A stretch of 58,247 nucleotides of DNA from LLD-282 sp964395835 (lineage in GTDB: Bacteria; Pseudomonadota; Gammaproteobacteria; Berkiellales; Berkiellaceae), in contig CAYNBJ010000007.1 of NCBI GenBank assembly GCA_964395835.1, positions 1-58,247 of the forward strand, in the 5' to 3' direction. Below are positions 19,095 through 27,992 of the stretch, piece after piece. A program made the position numbers and the translations under genes. The notes under the pieces were generated by a model, which was not told where the DNA came from, made no database searches, and saw only the letters and a list, made by a program, of their open reading frames with translations. Every line of letters begins with the position of its first letter. The stretch's first letter is position 1.

Positions 19095-19931
19095 TTAATT
19101 TGGCTTATTTTTTTGATCTTGAGAGTTTTCCTCATTCACATTTTTAAACAGGGATTTTTCAGATCTGTTATTGTTACTTGGAAAATATTGTACGTTGTAT
19201 TGGTGAATATTGATGTGAGTAGGCGTCTTAGTCATTTCGATGTGAGTAGGAGCCTGGGTTATCTCCTTTGTCAGGTAGCTATCGAATTTTTTCGGTATAT
19301 CTGCCATAACAGAGTTCATCAATGATTTGAGGGTTGCAATATTCGAAAATAGACTTTCTTTTAACTGGTCATTTAGTGTAATTTTTTCTATTTGTGTATC
19401 AAATTGTTCGTATACCGCTGTGAGTTTAGCAAGAATTGTTTGCATAGTGTTCCATGCTAGCCACTGATCAGGTGAGCTTGGATTTTCTTTTGCACTGAGA
19501 TAGTGTAGGTATTCTGTTTGCAATGCGTTCGAGAGCTCCTGTGCTTGAGACGTGAGTTTGAGCATTTTTTCGATATCTATCTTTTGCTGAGATTTGTTGA
19601 GATTTAAATTGGTGATACTGTCCACTGAGTTAAGGAGCGATTCGATTTTTAGAGAAATTGAAAGTAGCATTTCTTTAAACTGCGATGGCGTGCTATCTTT
19701 TTCTTGTTCTGTCCGAATATCAATGAGGTGTTGGTTTAACGCCGCAGCTGTCTTTAGGAGATTCTGGTGAGCAAGTTCCTTGTATTCGAGGCTGTTTTCT
19801 TTTGCACTGAGATAGTGTTGGTATTCTGTTTGCAATGCGTTCGATAGATTTTCTGCCCGAGACATGATTTTTATCATTTCGTCGATGTCTATCTCTTTCT
19901 GAGGGGTTTTTTTATTCTGATGTACTGACAT
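19095..19931 (-). CDS. Helical protein with an internal duplication, unknown function (278 aa)
   Basis: Not recognised. The protein is highly helical, rich in Glu, Gln, Leu and Ser, probably coiled coil, and soluble. Two halves repeat: DIDEMIKIMSRAENLSNALQ near residue 16 and DIEKMLKLTSQAQELSNALQ near 119, each followed by TEYxHYLSAKEN. The DNA repeats too (about 19487-19545 and 19800-19860), so the duplication is fairly recent. The C-terminal 70 residues are polar and low-complexity, with two PTHI motifs. The ATG at 19931 follows a weak AAGGATC site. A broken relative lies just downstream on the same strand. Being lineage-specific, helical and unstable in number, it may be host-interaction related; that is only inference. 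Confidence 0.7.
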   Translation of the reverse strand: MSVHQNKKTPQKEIDIDEMIKIMSRAENLSNALQTEYQHYLSAKENSLEYKELAHQNLLKTAAALNQHLIDIRTEQEKDSTPSQFKEMLLSISLKIESLLNSVDSITNLNLNKSQQKIDIEKMLKLTSQAQELSNALQTEYLHYLSAKENPSSPDQWLAWNTMQTILAKLTAVYEQFDTQIEKITLNDQLKESLFSNIATLKSLMNSVMADIPKKFDSYLTKEITQAPTHIEMTKTPTHINIHQYNVQYFPSNNNRSEKSLFKNVNEENSQDQKNKPN

Positions 19932-20171
19932 TTTTGATCCTTGAGCTGCGTAAAAAGCGAATTTGAATGGATATTTTTATTATAGATGACTATTCTCTTT
20001 TAAAAAAAAGTCCTGTCTTGTGAACATGTTGTGTGTATAAAAAATTTTCATTGTCTGAGCATATAAGCTGATGGAAGAGGCTCAGTGAGTGTGATGAATT
20101 TTATAAATTGGATGTGGCTCAATTGCTTCAATTTACGTATAATAAGACATTGCTTTTTTAAGAGAATATTT

Positions 20172-21282
20172 ATGGCCACTCTGAGTGATTATCCTTCTAT
20201 ATTACATACGTTTTTTCAAGAATTAGCCTCATTGCGGAGGTCTCTTTGACATCGATAAGGGGTTGTTTAGGCAAGAAGAAATACAAAGATTGCGCGAAGA
20301 TCAAGCCTTGTGGTCAAATCCTGATGTTTTGACTGCGCTAGAAAAAGAATATAAATCTTTGCGATTAAAAATCGATCCTTATCAACACGCACAAGCCCAA
20401 TATGAAGATTTAGAAGCGCTCTACAGCTTGGCTCTTGAAGATCTAGAGAGTCTCCAGGATGACCTGGAGCATCAGCGCTGGGCTTTAACTCAAACTCTGC
20501 ATGATTTGCGATTTCAAGCCACTTTTAGCGATCCTGCCGATCGCTTAGATGCCTTTCTCGAAATTCAATCAGGCTCGGGAGGGACAGAGGCACAAGATTG
20601 GGCAGATATGCTTTGGAGAATGTATCGCCGCTGGATTGAAAGAAAAGGTTTTAGTTATGAGGTGCTAGATTATGCCGCAGGGGATGTAGCAGGCTTGAAA
20701 GGGCTGACTGCTCGTATACAGGGCGCGTATGCTTACGGTTTATTAAAAACCGAAAGTGGCGTACATCGTTTAGTGCGTAAATCACCGTTTGATTCAGGGC
20801 AAAGAAGACATACATCTTTTGCAGCGATTTTTATCACACCTCAGCTTGATGATACTATTGAAGTGACAATTAACCCATCCGATTTGAGGATTGATACCTA
20901 TCGCGCTTCAGGTGCAGGGGGGCAGCATGTCAATCGAACAGATTCCGCTATTCGTATCACGCACATTCCGTCAGGGATTGTTGTGCAATGTCAAAGCGAT
21001 CGATCGCAGCATAAAAACAGAGCTGTGGCTATGAAACAGCTTGAAGCTAAACTTTATGCCGTTGAGCAAAAGAAAAAAGATGATATGATTGCCGCTATGC
21101 ATGATCAAAAAACTGATATTACTTGGGGCTCCCAAGTGCGCTCTTATGTGCTTGATGATGCTCGCATCAAAGATCTACGCTCAGGATATGAAACAACAGA
21201 TACCGATGGAATGTTAGATGGAAAATATCTTGACGATTTCATAAAAGCCACTCTGCTCTCTCACAACCCGTCTTTATCTTAA
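20172..21282 (+). CDS. prfB: Peptide chain release factor 2, with programmed +1 frameshift
   Basis: Recognises UGA and UAA stop codons and triggers release of the finished protein. The gene starts with ATG at 20172 (MATLSDYPSIL...), reads 25 codons to CTT, and meets TGA at 20247-20249. The ribosome must skip one base and continue at GAC 20248 in the +1 frame. The downstream frame carries SPFDSGQRRHTSF (stop-codon recognition, SPF) and GAGGQHVN (peptidyl-tRNA hydrolysis, GGQ near residue 248). The total of 369 residues matches RF2. Recognition of the slip site: AGG just upstream as internal ribosome-binding sequence, then CTT TGA C. lysS follows 12 bases later, the classical order. Confidence 0.95.
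20235..20250 (+). promoter_or_regulatory. RF2 autoregulatory frameshift site
   Basis: CGGAGG (20235-20240) acts as an internal Shine-Dalgarno-like sequence three bases before CTT TGA C. The layout is the conserved prfB one: low RF2 lets the ribosome pause at UGA and slip by +1. The frame before the site is closed by this TGA and the frame after it is open to 21282. Confidence 0.92.
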
Positions 21283-21294
21283 AGGATTATCATT

Positions 21295-22752
21295 ATGTCT
21301 CAATTACACTCAACATCATCCCAAGAATATGAATTTCGATTAAAAAAACTCCAAGATATGAATTTTCAATATCCTAATACAGCACGCTATACACACCTAA
21401 GCTCAGAACTCAATCGTCAACTTTTGGAAAAAGATCCTCAAGCGATGTATTGTTTAGCGGGGCGTATGATGCTTAAGCGTGATATGGGTAAGGCCATGTT
21501 CTTTCAATTGCAAGATAGCACAGGCCAGTTGCAATGTTACGCGCGAAAAAATGGCCCTTTGGGAGAAGAGCTTTTTGAAACTCTGACTCATCTGGATCTG
21601 GGAGATTGTCTCAGTGTGAAAGGGATGCTTTTTATCACAAAAACGGGTGAACTCACGTTGGAATTGCATGCTTTTGAGTTAGCTGTCAAAGCTTTGAGGC
21701 CCCTCCCAGATAAATATCATGGTATGAGTGATCCTGAGCTTATCTACAGACAGCGTTATCTCGATCTTCTTACCAATCAGCATTCACGTTCAGTCTTTCA
21801 ATTTCGTTCGGAATTGATAGCATTTATTCGGAATTTTTTCATACAAAGACGATATATTGAAGTTGAAACACCTATGATGCATGTGATTCCAGGTGGCGCT
21901 AACGCTCGCCCTTTTATGACACACCATCATACTTTGGATATTCCTTTATATCTCAGAATTGCTCCAGAGCTCTTTTTGAAGAGGTTAGTTGTCGGCGGAT
22001 TTGAGAGAGTTTTTGAAATAAATAGAAATTTTCGTAATGAAGGGATCTCATCTAGGCATAATCCTGAATTTACAATGATAGAATTCTATCAGGCTTATAG
22101 CGATTACACTGATATGATGAATCTCACACAAGATCTTTTCTTTGCAATTGCTGAAAAATTTCCTGAAAAAGCGCAGATTAGTCTTGGAGATGTTACATTT
22201 TCATTGAAAGATCCGATACCACGTCTTTCATTAGCAGAAACGATTGCGCGTTATGGCTGTTTTAATATAGAAAAAGCACAAGATGTGAATTTTTTACGTA
22301 CAGCTTTGGGCAAAGAAACAAGCGATTCTTCAAGCTTAGGGGCATTACAGTTCGCATATTTTGAAGAGTTTGTTGAGCATAAAATTACTTCCCCGATCTT
22401 TGTCTGTGATTATCCTATTGATGTTTCTCCTTTAGCGCGTCGAAATCCTCAGAGACCAGATATGGCTGAACGTTTTGAACTCTTTGTAGGGGGCAGAGAA
22501 TTAGCCAATGGTTTTTCTGAACTCAACGATCCTATTGATCAAGCAAGTCGATTTTTAGCTCAAGCTCAAGCGAAAGAGAGTGGAGATGATGAGGCAATGT
22601 TTTTTGATCAAGATTATATTGATGCTTTAGAATACGGGCTACCACCCACGGCAGGTCAAGGTATTGGCATTGATCGTCTTGTGATGCTACTGACTGGGGC
22701 TGCATCAATTAAAGATGTGATTTTATTTCCAACACTCAAACCCAAAGACTAA
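21295..22752 (+). CDS. lysS: Lysyl-tRNA synthetase, class II
   Basis: Charges tRNA-Lys with lysine. An N-terminal OB-fold tRNA-binding part (residues about 50-150, with GRMMLKRDMGKAMFFQLQD) is followed by the class II catalytic domain. Motif 1 lies around PGGANARPFMTHH, motif 2 is FRNEGISSRHNPEF near residue 246, and motif 3 is GQGIGIDRLVMLLTG near 456. Length 485 is normal for bacterial LysRS. The start ATG at 21295 follows AAAGGA with good spacing, 12 bases after prfB, and the two are probably cotranscribed. Confidence 0.96.
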   Translation: MSQLHSTSSQEYEFRLKKLQDMNFQYPNTARYTHLSSELNRQLLEKDPQAMYCLAGRMMLKRDMGKAMFFQLQDSTGQLQCYARKNGPLGEELFETLTHLDLGDCLSVKGMLFITKTGELTLELHAFELAVKALRPLPDKYHGMSDPELIYRQRYLDLLTNQHSRSVFQFRSELIAFIRNFFIQRRYIEVETPMMHVIPGGANARPFMTHHHTLDIPLYLRIAPELFLKRLVVGGFERVFEINRNFRNEGISSRHNPEFTMIEFYQAYSDYTDMMNLTQDLFFAIAEKFPEKAQISLGDVTFSLKDPIPRLSLAETIARYGCFNIEKAQDVNFLRTALGKETSDSSSLGALQFAYFEEFVEHKITSPIFVCDYPIDVSPLARRNPQRPDMAERFELFVGGRELANGFSELNDPIDQASRFLAQAQAKESGDDEAMFFDQDYIDALEYGLPPTAGQGIGIDRLVMLLTGAASIKDVILFPTLKPKD

Positions 22753-22761
22753 GCGCTATTC

Positions 22762-23424
22762 ATGATAGGCTATTGTTTTGAGCCACAAAGTGCAAAACGC
22801 TTTGTGGACGCTTATACGACGCGTGCATATACTTCCTTGTTCGAGGGGGTCTGGGCTTTTGGTGCAATTTTAAATCTTCAAGGCCGTGTAGTGAGTTTGA
22901 TTGCATTGTTAAAGCTCAATGATGGTTCTGTTGAGATGTTGTGGCCTAGGTCCCTGCACTCTGTAGAAGTCTTTTTGAAACCCTATCTCAAAATTAATCG
23001 CTTTGTTTTTAAAAGGATAGAAAGTGCTTCTTCTATAGAGTTGATATGGCCACCAGGTGCTCCGTTATTTTTTGATGATCATTGGGTGGGTGTTTTTACA
23101 GCTCACGATCTTTCATTAGATCTCTGGCAGTGGATTGAGTGGACAAAGGGCTGTTATTTAGGGCAAGAAATTGCCTTGCGCGTTCAAATGAAAACTCAGA
23201 TACATAAAAAAAGATTAGCAATTTTATTTAACGATACCTTGGACAAATCATCGATCTCGATCTTATACTCTTTAGTGCAATACACAGTTGCTGTTATGCA
23301 GCGTTGCGATTGGGAACAACAAGGAGTCGCCTATGTTTGGGATCGGAGCTATCAAAAAAACACTATACCTCCTCATATGTTGTCCGTGGATATATTCACA
23401 AAGACAGAACCAATGCCCAAATGA
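22762..23424 (+). CDS. YgfZ-like folate-binding protein (short)
   Basis: YgfZ/GcvT-like proteins help maintain certain Fe-S cluster enzymes with a folate cofactor. The signature is KGCYLGQE near residue 128, which contains the conserved Cys of the family, and LNLQGRVVSL near residue 38 fits the N-terminal folate-binding part. At 220 residues it is much shorter than E. coli YgfZ (about 326): the N-terminal and C-terminal parts are trimmed. The gene begins 9 bases after lysS, so it probably belongs to the same transcript. The identification rests on the signature and fold order; the shortening makes function likely but unproven. Confidence 0.75.
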   Translation: MIGYCFEPQSAKRFVDAYTTRAYTSLFEGVWAFGAILNLQGRVVSLIALLKLNDGSVEMLWPRSLHSVEVFLKPYLKINRFVFKRIESASSIELIWPPGAPLFFDDHWVGVFTAHDLSLDLWQWIEWTKGCYLGQEIALRVQMKTQIHKKRLAILFNDTLDKSSISILYSLVQYTVAVMQRCDWEQQGVAYVWDRSYQKNTIPPHMLSVDIFTKTEPMPK

Positions 23425-23680
23425 CCAAGACTGTCTGAGGAAATCTCTCTCGTAGTCAAAGAGGGCTATTTTTTCAAGTCTTTGTAGACTTTGAACAATA
23501 TCACGTGTCTTTTTTGATGGAAAATATTTTGTTTCTTTCAAAAAATGACGGGTGTGAAAGCCCAAAAAAAATGAAAGATATTGGATTAAAAAGGAAAAAA
23601 CCGGTTTTCTATGGCTTTTTTTTGCAGAAAATGATAGTGTGGAAAGAAGGCATGAGAAGAGAGTGAAAATAGGAACACTT

Positions 23681-23902
23681 ATGAAAAATTTTGATATTAG
23701 GGCTATTTTTTGCACAAAACGTCTTCGTGATCTCAATGGGGAGCCGGGTACCTCTGCGAAACGTCATCATACAACAAATAAAGATAATCTCAAAAAAAGT
23801 ATGAATGACTTACTTTCGCAAATTGTCGATTCTCTTGGAGCTCAAGGGCAAACCCATAATATGACAGAGGCGGAGTTGCCTGATCAGAAGATATTGCATT
23901 AA
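23681..23902 (+). CDS. Small protein of unknown function (73 aa)
   Basis: Begins with ATG at 23681 after an AGGA site 8 bases upstream. The frame is open further upstream to 23639, but this start has the best ribosome site. The product is polar and basic in the first half (CTKRLRDLNGEPGTSAKRHH) and helical in the second (LLSQIVDSLGAQ). There is no membrane segment and no recognised family. It lies between the ygfZ-like gene and another small unknown gene on the same strand. Confidence 0.45.
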   Translation: MKNFDIRAIFCTKRLRDLNGEPGTSAKRHHTTNKDNLKKSMNDLLSQIVDSLGAQGQTHNMTEAELPDQKILH

Positions 23903-23955
23903 ACTGAGCGCTTATAGATAAGCGCGCTGATCTAACCAAGGTGGTTTTGTGTTTT

Positions 23956-24405
23956 ATGAGCGATTTCATGCGCAAGAAAAAGCTTTTTCTCCATTCTTTT
24001 GTGGATGATTTTTTCCGTTCTTATCCAGAAGTAGATATTCTTTTTTGTTCTCGATCGTGCCAAAAACTTTTTGAAAGAGTGCTGGTTTGGTCTAAAATTG
24101 CGCTTTCCGCGAAGCAAGAATCGTTTCTGATGAATGCATTTCACAGGAAGATGTCAGTGTTTTTTAAAGAGCCGCCACTGTTTTTTTTTGAAAATTTGAA
24201 AGATTCCGATAAAAAAAAAATAAAACAATTACAAGGTGCTTTATGGGATATCTCTCAGATACAACACGTCTATCAACTGTGGACTGAATTGAGATTCCCT
24301 TATTTTTTGTCGCACTATGCTATGAATTTTCAGCCATATTTGAGTTTTTCAAAAGATCATCGGGCGCTCTCTTGCAATTCCCCGAAAAAGAATATAACAT
24401 ACTGA
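23956..24405 (+). CDS. Unknown protein (149 aa)
   Basis: Starts at ATG 23956 (MSDFMRKKKLFLHSFVDDFF); AAGGTGG lies 12 bases upstream, and a GTG at 23941 or TTG at 23947 are alternative starts. The product is rich in Phe and Lys, probably helical and soluble, with four Cys residues in the first half or just before it. I do not recognise a family. It lies 31 bases before the next gene. Confidence 0.5.
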   Translation: MSDFMRKKKLFLHSFVDDFFRSYPEVDILFCSRSCQKLFERVLVWSKIALSAKQESFLMNAFHRKMSVFFKEPPLFFFENLKDSDKKKIKQLQGALWDISQIQHVYQLWTELRFPYFLSHYAMNFQPYLSFSKDHRALSCNSPKKNITY

Positions 24406-24436
24406 TTATAAAGATTTTTTAAAGAGAGCTGTTGAT

Positions 24437-25495
24437 ATGCCAGTCCAACAAAACCATCTTGATGACTCCGTGGTATCTTTTTCCGATCAGCCAGCGAATG
24501 AATCTGGAGTTGTAGCCCAAAATAGTGATTACCTCGCTATTATGAAAAAATTTCATGATAAGACCAAAGAGTCCGTTGGTAATAATCTTGATGATATTCT
24601 GCAGCAAATTTGTCAAGAGGATATTATTCAAAGCCAGCATGCTCAGGCAATGAGCTTACATTGGGCGTGGCTAGATCATCTGAAAAAAGATTATTATAAA
24701 CGTTATCCTAAAGAAAAACCTTCCGATAGCCCTTTTCTAGATGCTATGGAGGCGGGGAAATGGCACACAGTGATCAGTAATTCTCTGCATTCGCCTGAAG
24801 CATTTGCTCAAGGATTTTTTGGCTGTCTGATTGGTTCTTCAGCTGTTTTCGTGGGTATGTCTCTGGGCACAGCGTTGCGCAAAGGAATTGATCATCATCG
24901 TTCTATACATTTTGCACCACTTACAGATAAAGAGTATCGTGCTTTGTGTCTGCTGGTTTATCAGAAGGTGATCGAAGCAGGCATTTTACAAGAGAGTGAT
25001 TCTGCGTTGCAGGATATCTATAGCTCTATGTTCGAGACTGAGGAATGGCAAAATTCTCAAGAGGCTCTAGCAAATCTCTATGCTCAACGGACTTCTGACT
25101 GTAATGGGATTTTTAAAGCTTTAGAGTTTTGTTATCAGTCTATTGATACAACAGCGGATCGGCAGAGTCATGTGTATGGGGTCTTAGAAGCACTTGCTAT
25201 ACGAAATCTCTTGTCGACTGATAAAAAAGCAGCTTTAAATCGGTATCAAGAACTCACTCAAAAGTTGCGCAATGATCTTCAATCTCAAAAACTGCAAGAG
25301 TCTGTCTGCAAAGATCTGAAAGCAGTTCATGATGGCAGCAAACCGCTTCTATTTACGGCGAAATTAATAGGCGAATCTTGTTTTGCAGGTTTTGAGCTTT
25401 TCATCGAATGTGTTCAAAATTATATTATCACAAATCCGAAAGAGCTGACTCCGCAACAACGGCTCCAGCAACAAAGCATGCACAATAGAAGGTAA
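24437..25495 (+). CDS. Unknown helical protein with one hydrophobic segment (352 aa)
   Basis: Not recognised. The AGAGAG site 8 bases before ATG 24437 supports the start. The first 110 residues are polar and helical. Residues about 130-155 (AFAQGFFGCLIGSSAVFVGM) could cross or dip into a membrane, and the remainder is helical with a second weakly hydrophobic stretch near 310-330. The C-terminus is Gln-rich. There is no signal peptide. It does not carry the PQKEN domain of the tandem family, and no shared upstream element is found. Possible lineage-specific host-interaction protein, by inference only. Confidence 0.65.
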   Translation: MPVQQNHLDDSVVSFSDQPANESGVVAQNSDYLAIMKKFHDKTKESVGNNLDDILQQICQEDIIQSQHAQAMSLHWAWLDHLKKDYYKRYPKEKPSDSPFLDAMEAGKWHTVISNSLHSPEAFAQGFFGCLIGSSAVFVGMSLGTALRKGIDHHRSIHFAPLTDKEYRALCLLVYQKVIEAGILQESDSALQDIYSSMFETEEWQNSQEALANLYAQRTSDCNGIFKALEFCYQSIDTTADRQSHVYGVLEALAIRNLLSTDKKAALNRYQELTQKLRNDLQSQKLQESVCKDLKAVHDGSKPLLFTAKLIGESCFAGFELFIECVQNYIITNPKELTPQQRLQQQSMHNRR

Positions 25496-25505
25496 ACGCA
25501 ACCAG

Positions 25506-25533
25506 GGATAGGTCTTTGACTAAAGTCCTATCC
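25506..25533. terminator. Hairpin between convergent genes
   Basis: Stem GGATAGG-T-CTTT with AAAG-T-CCTATCC (one T-T mismatch), loop GACT, 10 bases after the stop of the plus-strand gene and 15 before the end of the minus-strand gene. There is no T-run on either side, so it is a possible but not typical terminator. Confidence 0.45.
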
Positions 25534-25548
25534 TCTGTGAGCTCTGGA

Positions 25549-25908
25549 TTAACTTTCTCTGCTCACAGCTTGCGCTAGACCCAAAAGTTCATCGTATAGA
25601 GCTATCGTAACATCCCAGATAGAGGCAGGATTTTGTATTAAGTTTTCTAAAATGCATGCTTTTTGTTGCAAAATTTGAAATGGAATATGTGCGTACACTT
25701 CAGAAAAAAGTTTTTTTGTTTCTTTAAAAAAATAAATTTTTCTTTCATCTCCTTCTTCAAGAGCAGCTAAGAGTCCTAAACTTAAAGCCAAGTATCTTTC
25801 TTTTCTGAGCAGACTGTCGCGTCTTTGTATTTCTCTCATGGGCGTACAAGTTGATGGATGGGAATGCCCTTTTTCTATGCAAAAACTGTTCCAGATATGT
25901 TCTAACAA
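25549..25908 (-). CDS. Unknown small helical protein (119 aa)
   Basis: Minus-strand gene starting with TTG at 25908 behind an AAAGG site; no ATG lies nearby. The product is mostly helical (LRKERYLALSLGLLAALEEGDERK) and soluble, with no recognised family. It lies tail to tail with the gene at 24437 and head to head with the sigma-54 activator at 26033. The TTG start and short length keep confidence moderate. Confidence 0.5.
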   Translation of the reverse strand: MLEHIWNSFCIEKGHSHPSTCTPMREIQRRDSLLRKERYLALSLGLLAALEEGDERKIYFFKETKKLFSEVYAHIPFQILQQKACILENLIQNPASIWDVTIALYDELLGLAQAVSRES

Positions 25909-26032
25909 GCACCTTTCTGCAGTGAAAGAGTACGCCCAATCTCATTGATTGGGCTCTAGGTATATACACCACGATGCTGAGAGTCTGCGCTATAAAAAAA
26001 GTATGGTTTCATATCTTTAAGGAGTTGTGGCT

Positions 26033-27133
26033 ATGAGCTCTGTTCAGGCTCCAATCACTCTGTACTCTTTTTTATCCTATCGCTCCTTGGAGAAAAGATA
26101 TCTTTATCCCTTACGGTCATCAGAATTCTTTGCAATTCAAAATGGATATGAGAGTACTCAGATACAAGATTTTGCAGTCGGTATTGTTGATGATCAAACA
26201 TCTTTGGATCTTATTTATCGTGTCGCTCAACAGATGCCGCTTGTCGCTTTTGATGCTGTCAGATCGCAGCGATATCAAGCTTATTTTTTGGGACCAGATG
26301 TTGCCTTAGAGACTTTTATTCATGCACTGCGATCTTTTTATCAACATGCTAAAGAAGATAGGGTATCTGAGCAATGGCTAGGAGAAGGTGAGATTTTTGA
26401 GGATTTAAAAAAATTTCTTGTTTTGGCTGCAACTCATTCAGAATGTTCTGTTTTAATCAGCGGCGAAAGCGGAACAGGAAAAGAAATCTTCGCCCAAGAG
26501 ATTCATCATCGAACTTTTGGTCGTACGAAACAATTTGTAGGAGTCAATTGTGCTGCACTTTCATCAGAATTGATTGATACAGAGCTCTTTGGACATGAAA
26601 AAGGTGCTTTCACAGGCGCAATCTGTTCTCGAAAAGGAAAATTTGAACAAGCCGGAGATGGGACGTTGTTTTTAGATGAAATTGGTGATATGCCTAAAAA
26701 CACTCAAGTCAAATTGCTGAGAGTGCTGGAAGAACGCTCATTTGAGAGGTTAGGATCGAATCATTCCATCGATCTCAAAGCAAGGATTATCAGTGCGACA
26801 AATCAAGATCTGTATTTGCTCATGAAAGAGAAAGAATTTCGTGAAGACCTATTTTATCGCATGAATGTTCTCCCTGTGTCACTGCCTCCTCTTCGATTGT
26901 ATCTTGAACAGCTTGAACATCTGATAGCTCATCTCACAGTGCAGCATCGTTTTTCTTTTGTCCTGAGCTCGGACAGTATATCTTCTCTCAAAAAATATTC
27001 CTGGCCCGGAAATATTCGTCAACTGTGTCATGTTTTGAAAAGATTGGATGTTTTTTTTCATCATCAAAAAATTACAACAGATAATATCCAAAAAATTCTT
27101 TCGGTTGAGCCGTATTTTTCATCTTTGGCTTGA
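26033..27133 (+). CDS. Sigma-54 interacting AAA+ activator without DNA-binding domain (366 aa)
   Basis: Enhancer-binding-protein type ATPase that remodels sigma-54 RNA polymerase. Walker A GESGTGKE lies near residue 144, the sigma-54 contact loop GAFTGA near 191, Walker B TLFLDEIGD near 211, then the arginine-finger region and WPGNIRQL. The protein stops about 40 residues after the AAA+ lid, and the usual Fis-type helix-turn-helix is missing. The N-terminal 120 residues are not a recognisable receiver domain. AAGGAG at 26019-26024 favours ATG 26033 over the in-frame GTG at 26027. It is followed by an unknown protein and a STAS protein. Activators without DNA-binding domain exist and may act from solution; whether this one is active is inferred from intact motifs. 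Confidence 0.88.
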   Translation: MSSVQAPITLYSFLSYRSLEKRYLYPLRSSEFFAIQNGYESTQIQDFAVGIVDDQTSLDLIYRVAQQMPLVAFDAVRSQRYQAYFLGPDVALETFIHALRSFYQHAKEDRVSEQWLGEGEIFEDLKKFLVLAATHSECSVLISGESGTGKEIFAQEIHHRTFGRTKQFVGVNCAALSSELIDTELFGHEKGAFTGAICSRKGKFEQAGDGTLFLDEIGDMPKNTQVKLLRVLEERSFERLGSNHSIDLKARIISATNQDLYLLMKEKEFREDLFYRMNVLPVSLPPLRLYLEQLEHLIAHLTVQHRFSFVLSSDSISSLKKYSWPGNIRQLCHVLKRLDVFFHHQKITTDNIQKILSVEPYFSSLA

Positions 27134-27176
27134 GTTTTGCATGAATCATTTTTACCAGATTTAGTTTTTATTTTGT

Positions 27177-27980
27177 ATGATTCATATTATCGCCCTGGCT
27201 TCAGAATCCGTCGCTGATTCTCTTGTAAGAAAACTGGTCCCACCTCATCTTAAAATTTTGCTTCTCCATTCTTATAAAGAGTTGGAAGTCACTTTAAAAA
27301 CTCTTCGTATCCCCACTCAGCTCCTCATTCAAAGAGATCTCTTTGAGGGACATGAAAGTTCTTTTATGATTCACAATGCACTTCATCATATTTATTTTTT
27401 TCAAGAACAGACCTCTTTCAAAGAGACTTTAAGTTTCCTTTCGCATGGGGCATTACTTCTCAATTGGAATGATTTGGTGAATAATGTTTGGTGGTGGAAT
27501 AAAACAGCTATAGAATCCAAAAAGGATAAAGATTATCGTTTTGAAAAAAGCGCTATCATTGCCTGGATGTCTTCATCTACATTGGATCAATCTTCAAGTC
27601 TTATCAAAAGATTAGCGGAGTCTTGTTCTGCAACACTGGGAGTGATGCATGCACACGATCCCAAGGTTCCTCAAGACTCATGGATCTTTTGTCAGGATTT
27701 TGATCAGCATAGCCCCATCTTGCAAAAAAAATTTCTGAAAGATTTTCTTGCAAAACATAACGATAAAAAGCTTATTTTGAATCTAAAAGGACAAACGGCT
27801 CTTTTTGAGTGCTGTTTAGATTGGGTTTTTTTTCTCAAGCAAAAAGGTCTTTATCGTTTAGGACAAAAAAATTACAAATCTCTTTTCTCTGATATGATGA
27901 CATCGGACATTCAAAAAGATCTCAGCTTGGAATATCTACGCTATACTTGGTTTGCAGGACAGTTTATAACTCATTTATAA
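27177..27980 (+). CDS. Unknown protein in the regulatory cluster (267 aa)
   Basis: Not recognised. The first 60 residues (MIHIIALASESVADSLVRKL, then LKILLLHSYKELEVTL) have an alternating beta/alpha pattern like a receiver domain, without the conserved phosphorylation Asp. Later, SWIFCQDFDQ followed by LQKKFLKDFL is faintly like the Walker B region of sigma-54 activators (TLFLDEIGD, then KLLRVLEE), and no Walker A is present. It could be a degenerate activator paralog of the preceding gene; this is weak. It is followed after 12 bases by the STAS gene and is probably cotranscribed. Confidence 0.6.
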   Translation: MIHIIALASESVADSLVRKLVPPHLKILLLHSYKELEVTLKTLRIPTQLLIQRDLFEGHESSFMIHNALHHIYFFQEQTSFKETLSFLSHGALLLNWNDLVNNVWWWNKTAIESKKDKDYRFEKSAIIAWMSSSTLDQSSSLIKRLAESCSATLGVMHAHDPKVPQDSWIFCQDFDQHSPILQKKFLKDFLAKHNDKKLILNLKGQTALFECCLDWVFFLKQKGLYRLGQKNYKSLFSDMMTSDIQKDLSLEYLRYTWFAGQFITHL

Positions 27981-27992
27981 AGGATCTTAATT

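Noticed and set aside
18896..19147. Plus-strand open frame of 83 codons
   Set aside because: Starts with TTG without ribosome site and overlaps the end of the minus-strand gene at 19095.
23272..23736. Minus-strand open frame of 154 codons overlapping the end of the ygfZ-like gene and the next small gene
   Set aside because: No good ribosome site, overlaps two plus-strand frames, and the coding-like middle (23430-23640) could be chance in AT-rich DNA. Worth a protein search but not callable.
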